A stretch of 64,000 nt of DNA from Oscillospiraceae bacterium (GTDB lineage: Bacteria > Bacillota > Clostridia > Oscillospirales > Acutalibacteraceae). The notes beneath the pieces are model-generated. The model was not told the origin of the DNA. It saw only the letters and a list, made by a program, of their open reading frames with translations, and did no database searches. Made by a program: the position numbers and the translations under genes. The stretch spans positions 167,469 through 231,468 of the forward strand of contig SVOH01000001.1 in the NCBI GenBank assembly GCA_015066515.1, given 5' to 3'. Shown piece by piece: positions 25,614 to 34,452 of this stretch; the first letter of the stretch is position 1; each line of letters opens with the position of its first letter.

Positions 25614-26885
25614 ATGGAAAAGCAGGTGACTTCAGTGAAGAAAACAAAAAAGTTAAGCGTATCTCAAAATGCGTTATATAATATGATAGGCGCATTGGTG
25701 TTTTGTTTTTGCCAATGGCTGATTTCGTCTTTGTTAGTTGTGCACCTTTCTCCAGAAGAATCTTCGGTACAAAATGCGGGGCTTTTACAGTTAGCGATAA
25801 GTGTAACAAATATTTTCTTTGCTATTTCTTGTTATAATATGCGCACGTACCAGATATCTGATGTTAAAAATGAGTATTCGTACGGGGATTATATTGGTGT
25901 TAGAATTGTGACGGCAGTCATTGCTGTGGTACTGTGCTTAGTATATGTAATAGCGCTTGGATACTCATTAGAGACGATACTTTGCATAATGTTATATATG
26001 ATTTTTAAGCTCAATGAAACGTTCAGCGATGTGTTACACGCAGTAAATCAAAAGAACTATAGAATGGACTATGTTTGTATATCTTATTGCCTGCGTGGTA
26101 TAAGCTCTGTAATTGCCTTTTCAATAGCAATCGCACTGTTTAACAATGTTTTGATTGCGGTTTTGGCAATGGGAATTATCAGTCTTTTGGAAGTGTGGTT
26201 ATATGACGTAAGAGCTACGCGTCAATTCGGTTCTATAAAGCCAACCTTCAAAAAAGAAACAATATTCACTCTTTTGATATTTTGTTTACCTGCAGTGTTG
26301 TCGTCGGCAGCCTTTACGGCAATAACCAGTGTGCCAAGACAAACTTTAGAGGCGGTAAGCGGTAAAGAGGCGTTGGGTTATTACGGAACAATAGCTACGC
26401 CACTTTTGATAGTGCAAATATTGGCCACAAGTATATTTAATCCAATGCTTACAGAGCTTGCCGAATACTATAACGACGGTGAAATTAAAAAATTTACAAT
26501 GCGACTTTTGAAAAATCTAGTATTGTTGATAGGTATAGCCGCCGTCGTTTGTGTCGGAGTTGCGTTATTTGGTGAGTTTGCAGTAGGTTTGGTGTTTGGC
26601 AAAAAATTTGCGCCATACACATATCTTATGTACGGAATAGTTGGTTGTACAACAATGTACGTAATAAGCTGGCTGTGCACCAATACTCTTATAATTATGC
26701 GCAAGCTATGGGTTTGTGCGGTTGCCAGTATGGTGGCGCTTGTAATATCTATGGTTCTTTCAAGACCGTTTATAAATTTGTTCGGTATGAATGGTGTAAG
26801 TTTTTCTATAATTTTAGCTTATATAGTTCATATATCTGTTTGTATATCGGTAATTTATAAAGGAATGAAGCTTAAGGGGAGATAA
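25614..26885 (+). CDS. Polysaccharide flippase (MATE-like/Wzx superfamily)
   Basis: A membrane protein of about 423 residues with 12 or so helices, of the polysaccharide-export/flippase kind. It begins with KKTKKLSVSQNALYNMIGALVFCFCQWL and has a repeated two-half layout. It would flip a lipid-linked repeating unit across the membrane. The reading frame extends upstream to 25557; ATG 25614 or GTG 25635 (behind AGGTGA) are the likely starts. It overlaps no neighbour and ends 2 bp before the next gene. Confidence 0.83.
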   Translation: MEKQVTSVKKTKKLSVSQNALYNMIGALVFCFCQWLISSLLVVHLSPEESSVQNAGLLQLAISVTNIFFAISCYNMRTYQISDVKNEYSYGDYIGVRIVTAVIAVVLCLVYVIALGYSLETILCIMLYMIFKLNETFSDVLHAVNQKNYRMDYVCISYCLRGISSVIAFSIAIALFNNVLIAVLAMGIISLLEVWLYDVRATRQFGSIKPTFKKETIFTLLIFCLPAVLSSAAFTAITSVPRQTLEAVSGKEALGYYGTIATPLLIVQILATSIFNPMLTELAEYYNDGEIKKFTMRLLKNLVLLIGIAAVVCVGVALFGEFAVGLVFGKKFAPYTYLMYGIVGCTTMYVISWLCTNTLIIMRKLWVCAVASMVALVISMVLSRPFINLFGMNGVSFSIILAYIVHISVCISVIYKGMKLKGR

Positions 26886-26887
26886 AA

Positions 26888-27685
26888 ATGAGTTATTCGT
26901 CTAACGATCATACTTATGCGCTGTGTGCATATAAGGAAAGCGCTTTTTTAGAAGAGTGTGTAAAATCGCTTATTGCACAAACATTAAGCAGTAACATTTT
27001 AATTGCCACATCTACCCCAAATGAGCATATAACCAGCATTGCACAAAAATATGATTTGCCTATATATATAAACGAGGGCGAAAAAGGTATTGGCGGCGAC
27101 TGGAATTTTGCTTATAGCAAAGCAAACACCCCACTTATAACCATTGCCCACCAAGACGATATATACGAGCCGACATATACCGAAGAAATGCTTGATTATA
27201 TAAATAAATCAAAGAATCCTATAATATATTTTAGCGGTTATGGCGAACTAAGAAACGGTGAAAAAATATATAATAATTCATTGCTTAAAATAAAAAAATT
27301 AATGCTTTCTCCGCTTAAAATAAGGGCTTTTTGGACAAGCCGTTTTGTTCGTCGCAGAATATTGTCTTTGGGTTGTCCAATATGCTGTCCTGCGGTTACC
27401 TTTGTGCAAAAAATGGTTGGCGAAAATCCATTTACAAATGATTACTTAAGCGATATTGACTGGCAACAATGGGAAATGCAGTCAAGAAAAAAAGGTTCTT
27501 TCGTCTACAATTCAAAACCACTTATGTGTCACCGCATACACGAGGAATCGGCAACGACAGAAATAATTGGTGACAGCAAAAGATCAAAAGAAGATTTTGA
27601 TATGTTTTGTAAATTTTGGCCGCGACCTATCGCAAAATTTATTGCAAAGCTTTATTCCAATAGCGAAAAAAGCAATAACGTATAA
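26888..27685 (+). CDS. GT2-family glycosyltransferase
   Basis: A 265-residue protein with a GT-A fold start (HTYALCAYKESAFLEECVKSL), a donor-binding loop at NEGEKGIGGDWNFAYSKA and the metal-binding acidic motif HQDDIYEP. A later RIHEESATT segment matches other bacterial surface glycosyltransferases. No membrane segment is seen, so it is probably a peripheral cytoplasmic enzyme. The sugar donor and acceptor cannot be inferred. Confidence 0.82.
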   Translation: MSYSSNDHTYALCAYKESAFLEECVKSLIAQTLSSNILIATSTPNEHITSIAQKYDLPIYINEGEKGIGGDWNFAYSKANTPLITIAHQDDIYEPTYTEEMLDYINKSKNPIIYFSGYGELRNGEKIYNNSLLKIKKLMLSPLKIRAFWTSRFVRRRILSLGCPICCPAVTFVQKMVGENPFTNDYLSDIDWQQWEMQSRKKGSFVYNSKPLMCHRIHEESATTEIIGDSKRSKEDFDMFCKFWPRPIAKFIAKLYSNSEKSNNV

Positions 27686-27700
27686 AAGAGGGGAAAACAC

Positions 27701-28408
27701 GTGAAAACTCTTATCATAATTCCTGCATATAACGAAAGTGAAAATATAGAGCGTGTTATAGCAGACATTAAAAACAACTGTCCAGACTATGATTATTTGA
27801 TAGTAAACGATTGTTCAACCGACCACACAGCAGAGATTTGCAAAAAAAACAATTTTAATTATATTGATTTGTGTTGCAATCTGGGAATCGGCGGAGGTGT
27901 GCAAAGTGGTTATATATACGCGTACCGAAACGGCTATGATTATGCCGTGCAAATAGATGGCGACGGCCAACACGACCCACAGTACATTTCCGGGATGATA
28001 GAAGTGCTTGAAAAAGAAAGTGCCGATATGGTAGTCGGTTCTCGCTTTATTACAAAAGAGGGCTTTCAGTCAAGCGGTATGCGCAGGTTTGGTATAAACT
28101 TTTTGAGCGCACTTATCCGTATGGTGTGCGGTGCAAAGGTTAAGGACGTTACAAGCGGCTTTAGAGTTGCTAATCGTAAATATATAGAGTTTTTTTCAAA
28201 AGAATACGCAGACGATTATCCCGAACCCGAAGCAATTGTTGCGGTTACCTTGAGTGGCGGCAAGGTGGTAGAGGCTCCGGTTATAATGCGTGAGCGAGAA
28301 GGCGGAGTATCATCAATAAGCCCGTTTAAGTCAATTTATTATATGATAAAGGTTTCTCTGGCAATTCTGCTTTATAGAATAACATACAAAGGCGGTGCTA
28401 AAAAATGA
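27701..28408 (+). CDS. GT2-family glycosyltransferase, dolichol-phosphate-mannose synthase-like
   Basis: A 235-residue enzyme with the hallmarks of polyprenyl-phosphate glycosyltransferases: PAYNESENIERVIADI, VNDCSTDHT, NLGIGGGVQSGY and the catalytic QIDGDGQHDP. Such enzymes load a sugar on undecaprenyl phosphate. The DUF2304 gene overlaps its end by 4 bp, an arrangement commonly seen for this pair. Together they could supply a lipid-linked sugar used outside the membrane, for instance by the DUF2142-like GT-C protein. Confidence 0.88.
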   Translation: MKTLIIIPAYNESENIERVIADIKNNCPDYDYLIVNDCSTDHTAEICKKNNFNYIDLCCNLGIGGGVQSGYIYAYRNGYDYAVQIDGDGQHDPQYISGMIEVLEKESADMVVGSRFITKEGFQSSGMRRFGINFLSALIRMVCGAKVKDVTSGFRVANRKYIEFFSKEYADDYPEPEAIVAVTLSGGKVVEAPVIMREREGGVSSISPFKSIYYMIKVSLAILLYRITYKGGAKK

Positions 28409-28758
28409 ATATAGTTTTACGAGTATCACTACTTGTTGCCATAGCGGCATATCTTGTCTTGATTTTGGTCTTGCTCCGCAAAAAAAGTTTTAATTTAAAG
28501 TACTCACTTTTGTGGATGTTTATGGCGGTTGTTTTGCTTTTAATGGTGGCTTTTCCGCAGATGGTGGTAACCATTGCCGATATAATAGGCGTATCCTTGC
28601 CAATAAATGCAATTTTTATGGCGTTTATATTCTTTATTTTGCTAATGGTTGTATCGCTTACCTCGATTATATCAAAACAACATCGTGAAATTAAAACTCT
28701 GATTCAAAACGTAGCTATTTTACAAAAAAGAGTATCCGAACTTGAAAATAAAAACTAA
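28405..28758 (+). CDS. DUF2304 family membrane protein
   Basis: A 117-residue protein with three membrane helices (about 4-22, 31-50, 66-86) and a cytoplasmic coiled-coil tail (KQHREIKTLIQNVAILQKRV). DUF2304 proteins typically sit next to polyprenyl-phosphate glycosyltransferases, as here with a 4-bp overlap, and may act as partner or flippase for the lipid-linked sugar. That function is not proven. Confidence 0.85.
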   Translation: MNIVLRVSLLVAIAAYLVLILVLLRKKSFNLKYSLLWMFMAVVLLLMVAFPQMVVTIADIIGVSLPINAIFMAFIFFILLMVVSLTSIISKQHREIKTLIQNVAILQKRVSELENKN

Positions 28759-28798
28759 AACACAAACAACCTCTCGCAAGAGAGGTTGTTTGTGTTTA
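28757..28798. terminator. Long bidirectional hairpin terminator
   Basis: An 18-bp perfect stem (28758-28775 with 28780-28797) closed by a GCAA tetraloop. Read on the minus strand it is followed by a T-rich tract (GTTTTAGTTTTTATT), so it may mainly stop transcription from parB; on the plus strand the T tail is weak. Confidence 0.78.
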
Positions 28799-28818
28799 TG
28801 GGGATGAATATGGTGGGC

Positions 28819-28892
28819 GTCTTGGTCCGCAGTGCAGAGGACGGACCAAGACATATTTAAAATTGCCGTGATACCAAGGGGACAAAGGTATC
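28819..28892. repeat. Two inverted repeats between DUF2304 and parB
   Basis: A perfect 11-bp inverted repeat (28819-28829 with 28842-28852, GTCTTGGTCCG/CGGACCAAGAC) and a 6-bp one (28870-28875 with 28887-28892, GATACC/GGTATC) fill the convergent intergenic space beyond the terminator. They could be additional terminators, a small RNA or a decayed repeat. No open reading frame of note lies here. Confidence 0.5.
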
Positions 28893-28903
28893 AAAAGCAA
28901 ATT

Positions 28904-29743
28904 TTAACATATTTTAAGTTGTGTTGCTTGAGACGAGTTTTTAAATATACGCACCTTGTACTCAACATAACTATCGGTTTCACGCTTTCGAGAATTTGCG
29001 GTAATGCCTGCATTTTGCATAGTACAAAGTAGTTTTGAAAGGCTGTTTGAAAAAAGCTTAATGTCGCCTATAGCGGCTTTTCTTATTGGCTTTTGTGCCT
29101 CGGTGTTTTCTGTAATGTTGTCGCACACGACGGGGTTTAGAATGTTTTCAATCAAAGCCTCGGTTTGAGCGAGGTTTAGTCCGTCGGCTATTATTTTATC
29201 AAGTGTGCTTTCCCGTTTGTCATTCGGCAGACGCAAAAGCGCTCTGGCGTGACGCTCGGTAAGATTGGCAGATAATAATCGTGTCTGAAGATTATCCGAC
29301 AGTTTAAGCAGTCGCAGTTTATTGCTTACTGTAGAGTTGGCCATGCCAAGCTGTACTGCAACCTCGGCTTGCGTAAGACGAAAATCGTTTATTAGGGTTT
29401 GTATTGCAATTGCTTCCTCAAAATAATTCAGGTCTTGCCGTTGCATATTTTCGGTAATGGCATAAAGCGAAGCCACCAAATCGCTCGTGCGGTGCAGCAC
29501 GCACGGAATTCTGCGAAGCCCCGCCATCTTTGCGGCGCGAAGTCGGCGTTCACCCGCTATAAGCAAATACTTTCCGCTGTCACTTTTTCTTACGGTAAGC
29601 GGTTGGATTATACCGTTGGCAGAAATGCTGTCGGCAAGCGATTGTAGTTCGTATGTATCAAAATGCTTTCGGGGCTGGTTAGAGTTTGTAACTATGTCGT
29701 CAGGTTTCAACATTAGTAATTTTTTATCCGCGAAAGTATGCAT
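28904..29743 (-). CDS. parB: ParB/Noc-family DNA-binding protein
   Basis: A 279-residue ParB-family protein. The N-terminal CTP-binding domain has the LIAGERRLRAAKMAG box (61-75) and the ENMQRQDLNYFEEA segment; the HTH follows (LTQAEVAVQLGMANSTVSNKL, about 123-143). It sits downstream of rsmG in the order mnmE-mnmG-rsmG-parB, where Firmicutes encode Noc, the nucleoid-occlusion relative of ParB. No parA is adjacent, which also favours Noc. ATG 29743 is preferred because AAAAGGAG lies upstream; the frame continues further but without a site. Confidence 0.87.
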   Translation of the reverse strand: MHTFADKKLLMLKPDDIVTNSNQPRKHFDTYELQSLADSISANGIIQPLTVRKSDSGKYLLIAGERRLRAAKMAGLRRIPCVLHRTSDLVASLYAITENMQRQDLNYFEEAIAIQTLINDFRLTQAEVAVQLGMANSTVSNKLRLLKLSDNLQTRLLSANLTERHARALLRLPNDKRESTLDKIIADGLNLAQTEALIENILNPVVCDNITENTEAQKPIRKAAIGDIKLFSNSLSKLLCTMQNAGITANSRKRETDSYVEYKVRIFKNSSQATQLKIC

Positions 29744-29832
29744 AATCGTCACTCCTTTTTGCAAGCATATTATCTCGCGAAATTTTAAAAATGTAAAGCA
29801 AAAGCGGTCGAGGAAAAACGACGACAAAAAAT

Positions 29833-29861
29833 AAAAAGCGCCTTTTTATAAGGCGCTTTTT
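29833..29861 (-). terminator. Intrinsic terminator overlapping the rsmG stop
   Basis: A 12-bp stem (29833-29844 with 29850-29861, AAAAAGCGCCTT/AAGGCGCTTTTT) followed on the minus strand by TATTTTTT. The stop codon of rsmG lies in the hairpin, so translation to the end could oppose folding. It partly separates rsmG from parB. Confidence 0.82.
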
Positions 29862-30562
29862 GCTATTTTACCACCCATTCGTGGATATTTTGGCGGAGTT
29901 TGCGAAATCTTTTTTGCGATTATAAAGGCGCGAGCCTCATTTTTTCGCAAATTTTCGCATATAATTGAGGGCTTTTTACAACCGAGAATTTTGTATGCGT
30001 TAGTTGCGGCATCAAGCTCTTCTTGTGCGGCAGAGCCCTTCATTGCAACAAACTGTCCGTCTATTTTTACAAATGGAATACAATATTCGCATAGCACGGG
30101 CAAATTTGCAACCGCTCTTGCACAAGCAATATCGTATTTTTCGCGGTAATCGGCGTTTTTACCGCCGTCTTCTGCTCGCATATGAATGGTTTTTGCCTCT
30201 AAATTAAGGGCTTCAAGCACTGCGTTTAAAAAGGTAAGTCGCTTATTTAATCCGTCCATAAGGGTAAGCTCTATATCGGGGCGTGCGATTTTTAACACCA
30301 TTCCCGGAAAGCCAGCGCCTGTACCCACGTCAATTATTTTAGCGTTTTGCTTTACATCTACATTTTTAAAAAACAAAAGGCAGTCTAAAAAATGCTTGTA
30401 TAACACCTCTTCAGGTTCGGTTATGGCGGTAAGATTCATTTTTTCGTTCCACTCTACCAACATATTGCCGTAGGTGTTTAGTCGATTAATTGCGGTGTCG
30501 TCGAGTGTAAGGCCAAATTCTTCACAAATGGGAACAATTTTTTCAATATTAAAGTTAATCAT
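29846..30562 (-). CDS. rsmG: 16S rRNA (guanine527-N7)-methyltransferase
   Basis: RsmG (GidB) methylates G527 of 16S rRNA. The 238-residue protein has VGTGAGFPGMVLKIA (SAM site), the DGLNKRLTFLN strand and the characteristic C-terminal SQTPPKYPRMGGKIAKSAL end, so it is complete. An AGGAG site precedes the ATG. It follows mnmG closely, as in most Firmicutes. Confidence 0.96.
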   Translation of the reverse strand: MINFNIEKIVPICEEFGLTLDDTAINRLNTYGNMLVEWNEKMNLTAITEPEEVLYKHFLDCLLFFKNVDVKQNAKIIDVGTGAGFPGMVLKIARPDIELTLMDGLNKRLTFLNAVLEALNLEAKTIHMRAEDGGKNADYREKYDIACARAVANLPVLCEYCIPFVKIDGQFVAMKGSAAQEELDAATNAYKILGCKKPSIICENLRKNEARAFIIAKKISQTPPKYPRMGGKIAKSAL

Positions 30563-30570
30563 AATAACTC

Positions 30571-32439
30571 CTATTTTGAAAGATATATTAAAAGCACCGA
30601 TACATCGGCAGGGCTAACGCCCGATATGCGAGATGCTTGACCAATGTTTTCGGGTTTAATTTTATTAAGCTTTTCTGCGGCTTCAAGTCGCAAGCCTTTG
30701 ATGGTAGTGTAATCAAAATCTTTAGGTAAAAGCTTGTTTTCAAGGCGTAGCATTTCGTCTACCTGTGCTTGTTGACGGCTGATATAACCCTCGTATTTAA
30801 TTTCTACTTCAACCTTTTCGCAAACATCATCGGGTAGAGAGGGTCGCTCTTTATCAAACGGTGCCAAGCACTTATAGTCAAGCTGAGGACGTTTGATAAG
30901 GTCGGCAAGGCGACAACCGGTATTAAGAGGGGCGGTACCGCGACTTTCAAGCAGGTCGTTAAGCTCGTTGCTTGGTGCAAAAAAAGTGTTGTTTATGCGC
31001 TCTATTTCTTGCTCTTTTTGTAATTTGCGCTGTAAAAATCGGTTGTATTCATAATCACTTACAAGACCTATGCTGTAACCCGTGGGCATTAGTCGCTCGT
31101 CGGCATTGTCTTGACGAAGAAGTAATCGGTATTCGCTACGCGAAGTCATCATACGGTATGGGTCGGAGCAGCCTTTTGTAACAAGGTCGTCAATAAGCGT
31201 GCCAATATATGATGAGGCACGCGAAAGCACAAGCGGCTCACGGCCTAGTATTTTATGAGCGGCATTAACACCGGCTACAAAGCCCTGTGCGGCGGCCTCT
31301 TCATAACCTGAAGAACCATTAAATTGCCCTGCGCCGTAAAGGCCCGGTTGTTCTTTTATTTCGAGTGTGGCATAAAGTGCTAACGGGTCTATGCAATCAT
31401 ATTCTATTGCGTAGGCTGTGCGCATAACCTTTACGTTTTCAAGTCCCTTAATTGTGCGGTAAAATTTAAGCTGTACCTCTTCGGGTAAAGAAGATGACAT
31501 ACCCTGAAGATACATCTCTTCGGTGTTTTCGCCACAAGGCTCAACAAACATTTGGTGACGTTGCTTGTCGGCAAAACGCACAATTTTATCTTCAATGCTT
31601 GGACAATAACGTGGGCCTACACCCTCAATATCGCCGGCATAAAGTGGTGAACGATGTAAGTTTTCAAGAATTACCTTTTTGGTTTCGTCGTTGGTGTAGC
31701 CTATATGACACACAACCTTGTTTTGTGGCTTTTCGGTGGTCGAAAAACTAAAGGGTACGGTTTCGTTGTCGCCGTCTTGAACCTCAAGCTTTGAAAAATC
31801 AATACTTGCGCGGTCAACACGTGCCGGTGTACCTGTCTTAAAACGGCGAAGCGGAATGTTTAATTTTTTAAGCGAATTAGAAAGCTCGGTTGCGGGGAAG
31901 TTGCCATCGGGACCACTTTCGTAATTGACTTCACCTATATAAACCCTGCCGCCCAAAAAAGTACCCGTTGCAAGAATTACACATTTACATGGGTAATCGG
32001 CGCCAAGGCGTGTAATACAGTGCCAAAGGCCGTCCTCTCTTTTTTCTATATGTACAATTTCAGCTTGTTTCACGTCAAGATTTTCTTGACGCTCGATACA
32101 GCTTTTCATATAACTACAATAAGCTCGACGGTCTATTTGTGCGCGCAGTGAATAAACCGCAGGACCTTTACCACGGTTAAGCATACGGCTTTGCAGGGTG
32201 GTAGCATCGGCAGCCTTGCCCATTTCTCCGCCCAAAGCGTCGAGCTCGCGCACCAGATGACCTTTTGCAGTGCCGCCAATAGACGGGTTGCAGGGCATAT
32301 TGCCCACCCAGTCAAGATTTATTGTAAACATTACCGTTTGTAGCCCCAGTCTTGCGGGGGCTAAAGCCGCCTCAATACCCGCGTGTCCGCCACCAATTAC
32401 GGCAATATCGTATTGTTCTGCCAAATACTCTTTAATCAT
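30571..32439 (-). CDS. mnmG: tRNA uridine-5-carboxymethylaminomethyl modification enzyme MnmG
   Basis: MnmG (GidA) is the FAD partner of MnmE in making cmnm5U34 in tRNAs. The 622-residue protein has the FAD site IAVIGGGHAGIEAALA, NPSIGG, the conserved FKTGTPARV and QFNGSSGYEEAAAQG blocks, and the C-terminal helical MnmE-binding domain. The open frame extends to 32514, but ATG 32439 with GAGGA upstream and the family start (IKEYLAEQYD) define the true start. The gap to mnmE is 19 bp. Confidence 0.97.
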   Translation of the reverse strand: MIKEYLAEQYDIAVIGGGHAGIEAALAPARLGLQTVMFTINLDWVGNMPCNPSIGGTAKGHLVRELDALGGEMGKAADATTLQSRMLNRGKGPAVYSLRAQIDRRAYCSYMKSCIERQENLDVKQAEIVHIEKREDGLWHCITRLGADYPCKCVILATGTFLGGRVYIGEVNYESGPDGNFPATELSNSLKKLNIPLRRFKTGTPARVDRASIDFSKLEVQDGDNETVPFSFSTTEKPQNKVVCHIGYTNDETKKVILENLHRSPLYAGDIEGVGPRYCPSIEDKIVRFADKQRHQMFVEPCGENTEEMYLQGMSSSLPEEVQLKFYRTIKGLENVKVMRTAYAIEYDCIDPLALYATLEIKEQPGLYGAGQFNGSSGYEEAAAQGFVAGVNAAHKILGREPLVLSRASSYIGTLIDDLVTKGCSDPYRMMTSRSEYRLLLRQDNADERLMPTGYSIGLVSDYEYNRFLQRKLQKEQEIERINNTFFAPSNELNDLLESRGTAPLNTGCRLADLIKRPQLDYKCLAPFDKERPSLPDDVCEKVEVEIKYEGYISRQQAQVDEMLRLENKLLPKDFDYTTIKGLRLEAAEKLNKIKPENIGQASRISGVSPADVSVLLIYLSK

Positions 32440-32458
32440 AAAAATCCTCTTTGATTTT

Positions 32459-33823
32459 TTATTTACCAACGCAGAAGCGTTTAAAAATTTCATCACAAAC
32501 TTCGTTTGTAACACGCTTGCCTGTAAGCTCTAAAAGTGAAGCGATAGCGTCATCTACACAAACACCCACCGCGTCAAGTGTCATACCGCAAAGTAAAGCC
32601 TCGCTTGCGGCATGTACCGCACCTAAAGCGCGACACACGCAATCGCGTTGACGCTCGTTAATGAGTACTGTATCGTCCGGAGAGAGCATGTCGGTTTTAC
32701 AAATGTGATTTATAGCTTTTGTAAGCTCTTTATAACCGATACCCGATTTTGCCGAGATTTCAATAATATCAAAATCGCCCAAATCTTCTTTGTCAAAAGC
32801 AGGGGAAAGATCGGTTTTATTAAGTATTACAATGCACTTTTTGTTGCTGATGCTACGTATCAATTCTTTATCATCATTGTCAAGCGGCACCGAGTTATCA
32901 AACACAGCCAAAAGCAGCTCGGCATTATCGATTTTTTCTTTTGCCCTTGTAACACCAAATTTTTCTACTGTGTCATCAGTTTCGTGAATACCTGCTGTAT
33001 CGGCAAGATTAAGGATAACATCGCCTATATTAATGGTGGTTTCTACAATGTCACGAGTGGTGCCCGCAATATCGGTAACAATCGAGCGGTCAGAGCCGCA
33101 CAGCAAATTCATAAGGGTGGATTTACCAACATTTGGCTTGCCTACGATAGCGCAGTTTATACCTTCGCGGATTATACGACCCGTATCATAGGTCGAAATT
33201 AGTTTTTCGCATTTGCACGTACACTCGTTAAGAAGCTCTGCAAAATTTTCTTGCGTTAGGTTTGGTATGTCTTCGTCGGGGTAATCGGCAAACGCCGCAA
33301 GCGATGCCGCAGTTTCAAGTAATTTATTTAAAATATCTTGCGTATCGCGGCTTATGCGTCCCTCGCGTGCTCCACGAGAAATTTTTGCCGCCGCATCACT
33401 ACGGGCAGATATTAGTCCCATTACGCTTTCGGCTTTGGTAAGGTCCAACTTGCCGTTTAAAAAGGCGCGCTTTGTAAATTCTCCGCCTGTGGCAAGTGTA
33501 GCACCACATTCGAGCACTCTGCGTAAAATTTGTCGTGCAACAACAGTACCGCCGTGGCAGGATATTTCTACCGTATTTTCGCCGGTATAGCTTTTTGGAG
33601 CGCGAAAAACAAGAGCGACAGCGTCGTCAAGTGTGTTGCCGAGATTATCGGTTATTTTACCGTAAGCTGCTTGGTAACCTTTAAGGTCTGATAGCTTTTC
33701 GCCGGAAAAGGCAAAAAAGCATTTTTGCGCAACAGTAATAGCATCCTCGCCCGATATACGTATAACACTAATACCGCCTTCACCTAAAGGTGTGGCAATA
33801 GCCGCTATTGTACGATCGCTCAT
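32459..33823 (-). CDS. mnmE: tRNA modification GTPase MnmE
   Basis: MnmE (TrmE) is a potassium-activated GTPase that acts with MnmG. The 454-residue protein begins with the tetrahydrofolate-binding domain (IAAIATPLGEGGISVIRISG), contains the inserted G domain (GKPNVGKSTLMN, TDIAGTTRD, DTAGIH, NKTDL) and ends with the active-site motif CVGK. First gene of the mnmE-mnmG-rsmG-(parB) operon. No jag or stand-alone yidC gene lies upstream, where many Firmicutes have them; here an Lrp gene is divergent. Confidence 0.97.
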   Translation of the reverse strand: MSDRTIAAIATPLGEGGISVIRISGEDAITVAQKCFFAFSGEKLSDLKGYQAAYGKITDNLGNTLDDAVALVFRAPKSYTGENTVEISCHGGTVVARQILRRVLECGATLATGGEFTKRAFLNGKLDLTKAESVMGLISARSDAAAKISRGAREGRISRDTQDILNKLLETAASLAAFADYPDEDIPNLTQENFAELLNECTCKCEKLISTYDTGRIIREGINCAIVGKPNVGKSTLMNLLCGSDRSIVTDIAGTTRDIVETTINIGDVILNLADTAGIHETDDTVEKFGVTRAKEKIDNAELLLAVFDNSVPLDNDDKELIRSISNKKCIVILNKTDLSPAFDKEDLGDFDIIEISAKSGIGYKELTKAINHICKTDMLSPDDTVLINERQRDCVCRALGAVHAASEALLCGMTLDAVGVCVDDAIASLLELTGKRVTNEVCDEIFKRFCVGK

Positions 33824-33852
33824 AAAATCACCGCCAAAAGTTTAATCATATT

Positions 33853-33881
33853 ATTTTAGCATAAATTTTATAGCATTTCAA
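33853..33881 (-). promoter_or_regulatory. Promoter of the mnmE operon
   Basis: On the minus strand TTGAAA (33881-33876) and TAAAAT (33858-33853) with a 17-bp spacer. Confidence 0.65.
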
Positions 33882-33897
33882 TACACTTTATTTTTTA

Positions 33898-33926
33898 TTG
33901 ACGAATTATCTATTTTATATTATAAT
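33898..33926 (+). promoter_or_regulatory. Promoter of the lrp-aminotransferase operon
   Basis: TTGACG (33898-33903) and TATAAT (33921-33926) with a 17-bp spacer, divergent from the mnmE promoter 17 bp away. Confidence 0.78.
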
Positions 33927-33969
33927 AACATAGATTATAAAGAACACTAAACCGCAGGAGGTTTTATAT

Positions 33970-34452
33970 ATGAAAAACGAACTTTTAAAATTATTAGGCT
34001 CAAATGCTCGCTACACTGTAGAGCAGCTTGCTGTAATGATGGCATCAACTCCCGAGGCAGTCGCGGCCGAGATAGACACTTTGGAAAAAGAGGGAGTAAT
34101 CTGTGGATATAAAACTGTGATTGACTGGGAAAAGGTAGATGCAACGAGTGTTTCTGCAATAATAGAACTTAATGTTGTGCCAAAGGCGGATTTAGGTTTT
34201 GAAGAAGTAGCAGAAAAAGTAGCTTCTTACCCTGAGGTAGAGGCTGTATATCTTATGTCGGGCGGATACGACCTAAATGTTGTGGTAAAGGGTAAAAATT
34301 TACAAGAGGTATCGCGCTTTGTAGCGCGTGAGCTTGCAACCATTGATTCGGTTACTTCTACCGCAACACATTTTGTTATGCGCAGATATAAAGAGATGGA
34401 CGTAAAGCTTATTGAAAGCGAAAAGGATGACAGGGGGACATATCTTTTATGA
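33970..34452 (+). CDS. Lrp/AsnC-family transcriptional regulator
   Basis: A 160-residue regulator with an N-terminal HTH (YTVEQLAVMMASTPEAVAAEIDTL) and a C-terminal RAM/AsnC ligand-binding domain (the VEAVYLMSGGYDLNVVVKG strand). It is translationally coupled to an aminotransferase by a 4-bp overlap, so an amino acid or keto acid handled by that enzyme is the likely effector, and the pair is likely autoregulated from the promoter at 33898. Confidence 0.9.
   Translation: MKNELLKLLGSNARYTVEQLAVMMASTPEAVAAEIDTLEKEGVICGYKTVIDWEKVDATSVSAIIELNVVPKADLGFEEVAEKVASYPEVEAVYLMSGGYDLNVVVKGKNLQEVSRFVARELATIDSVTSTATHFVMRRYKEMDVKLIESEKDDRGTYLL

Noticed and set aside
28832..29032. Plus-strand open frame overlapping the parB end
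   Set aside because: It covers the hairpins and the antisense of parB; no ribosome site and no recognisable protein features.
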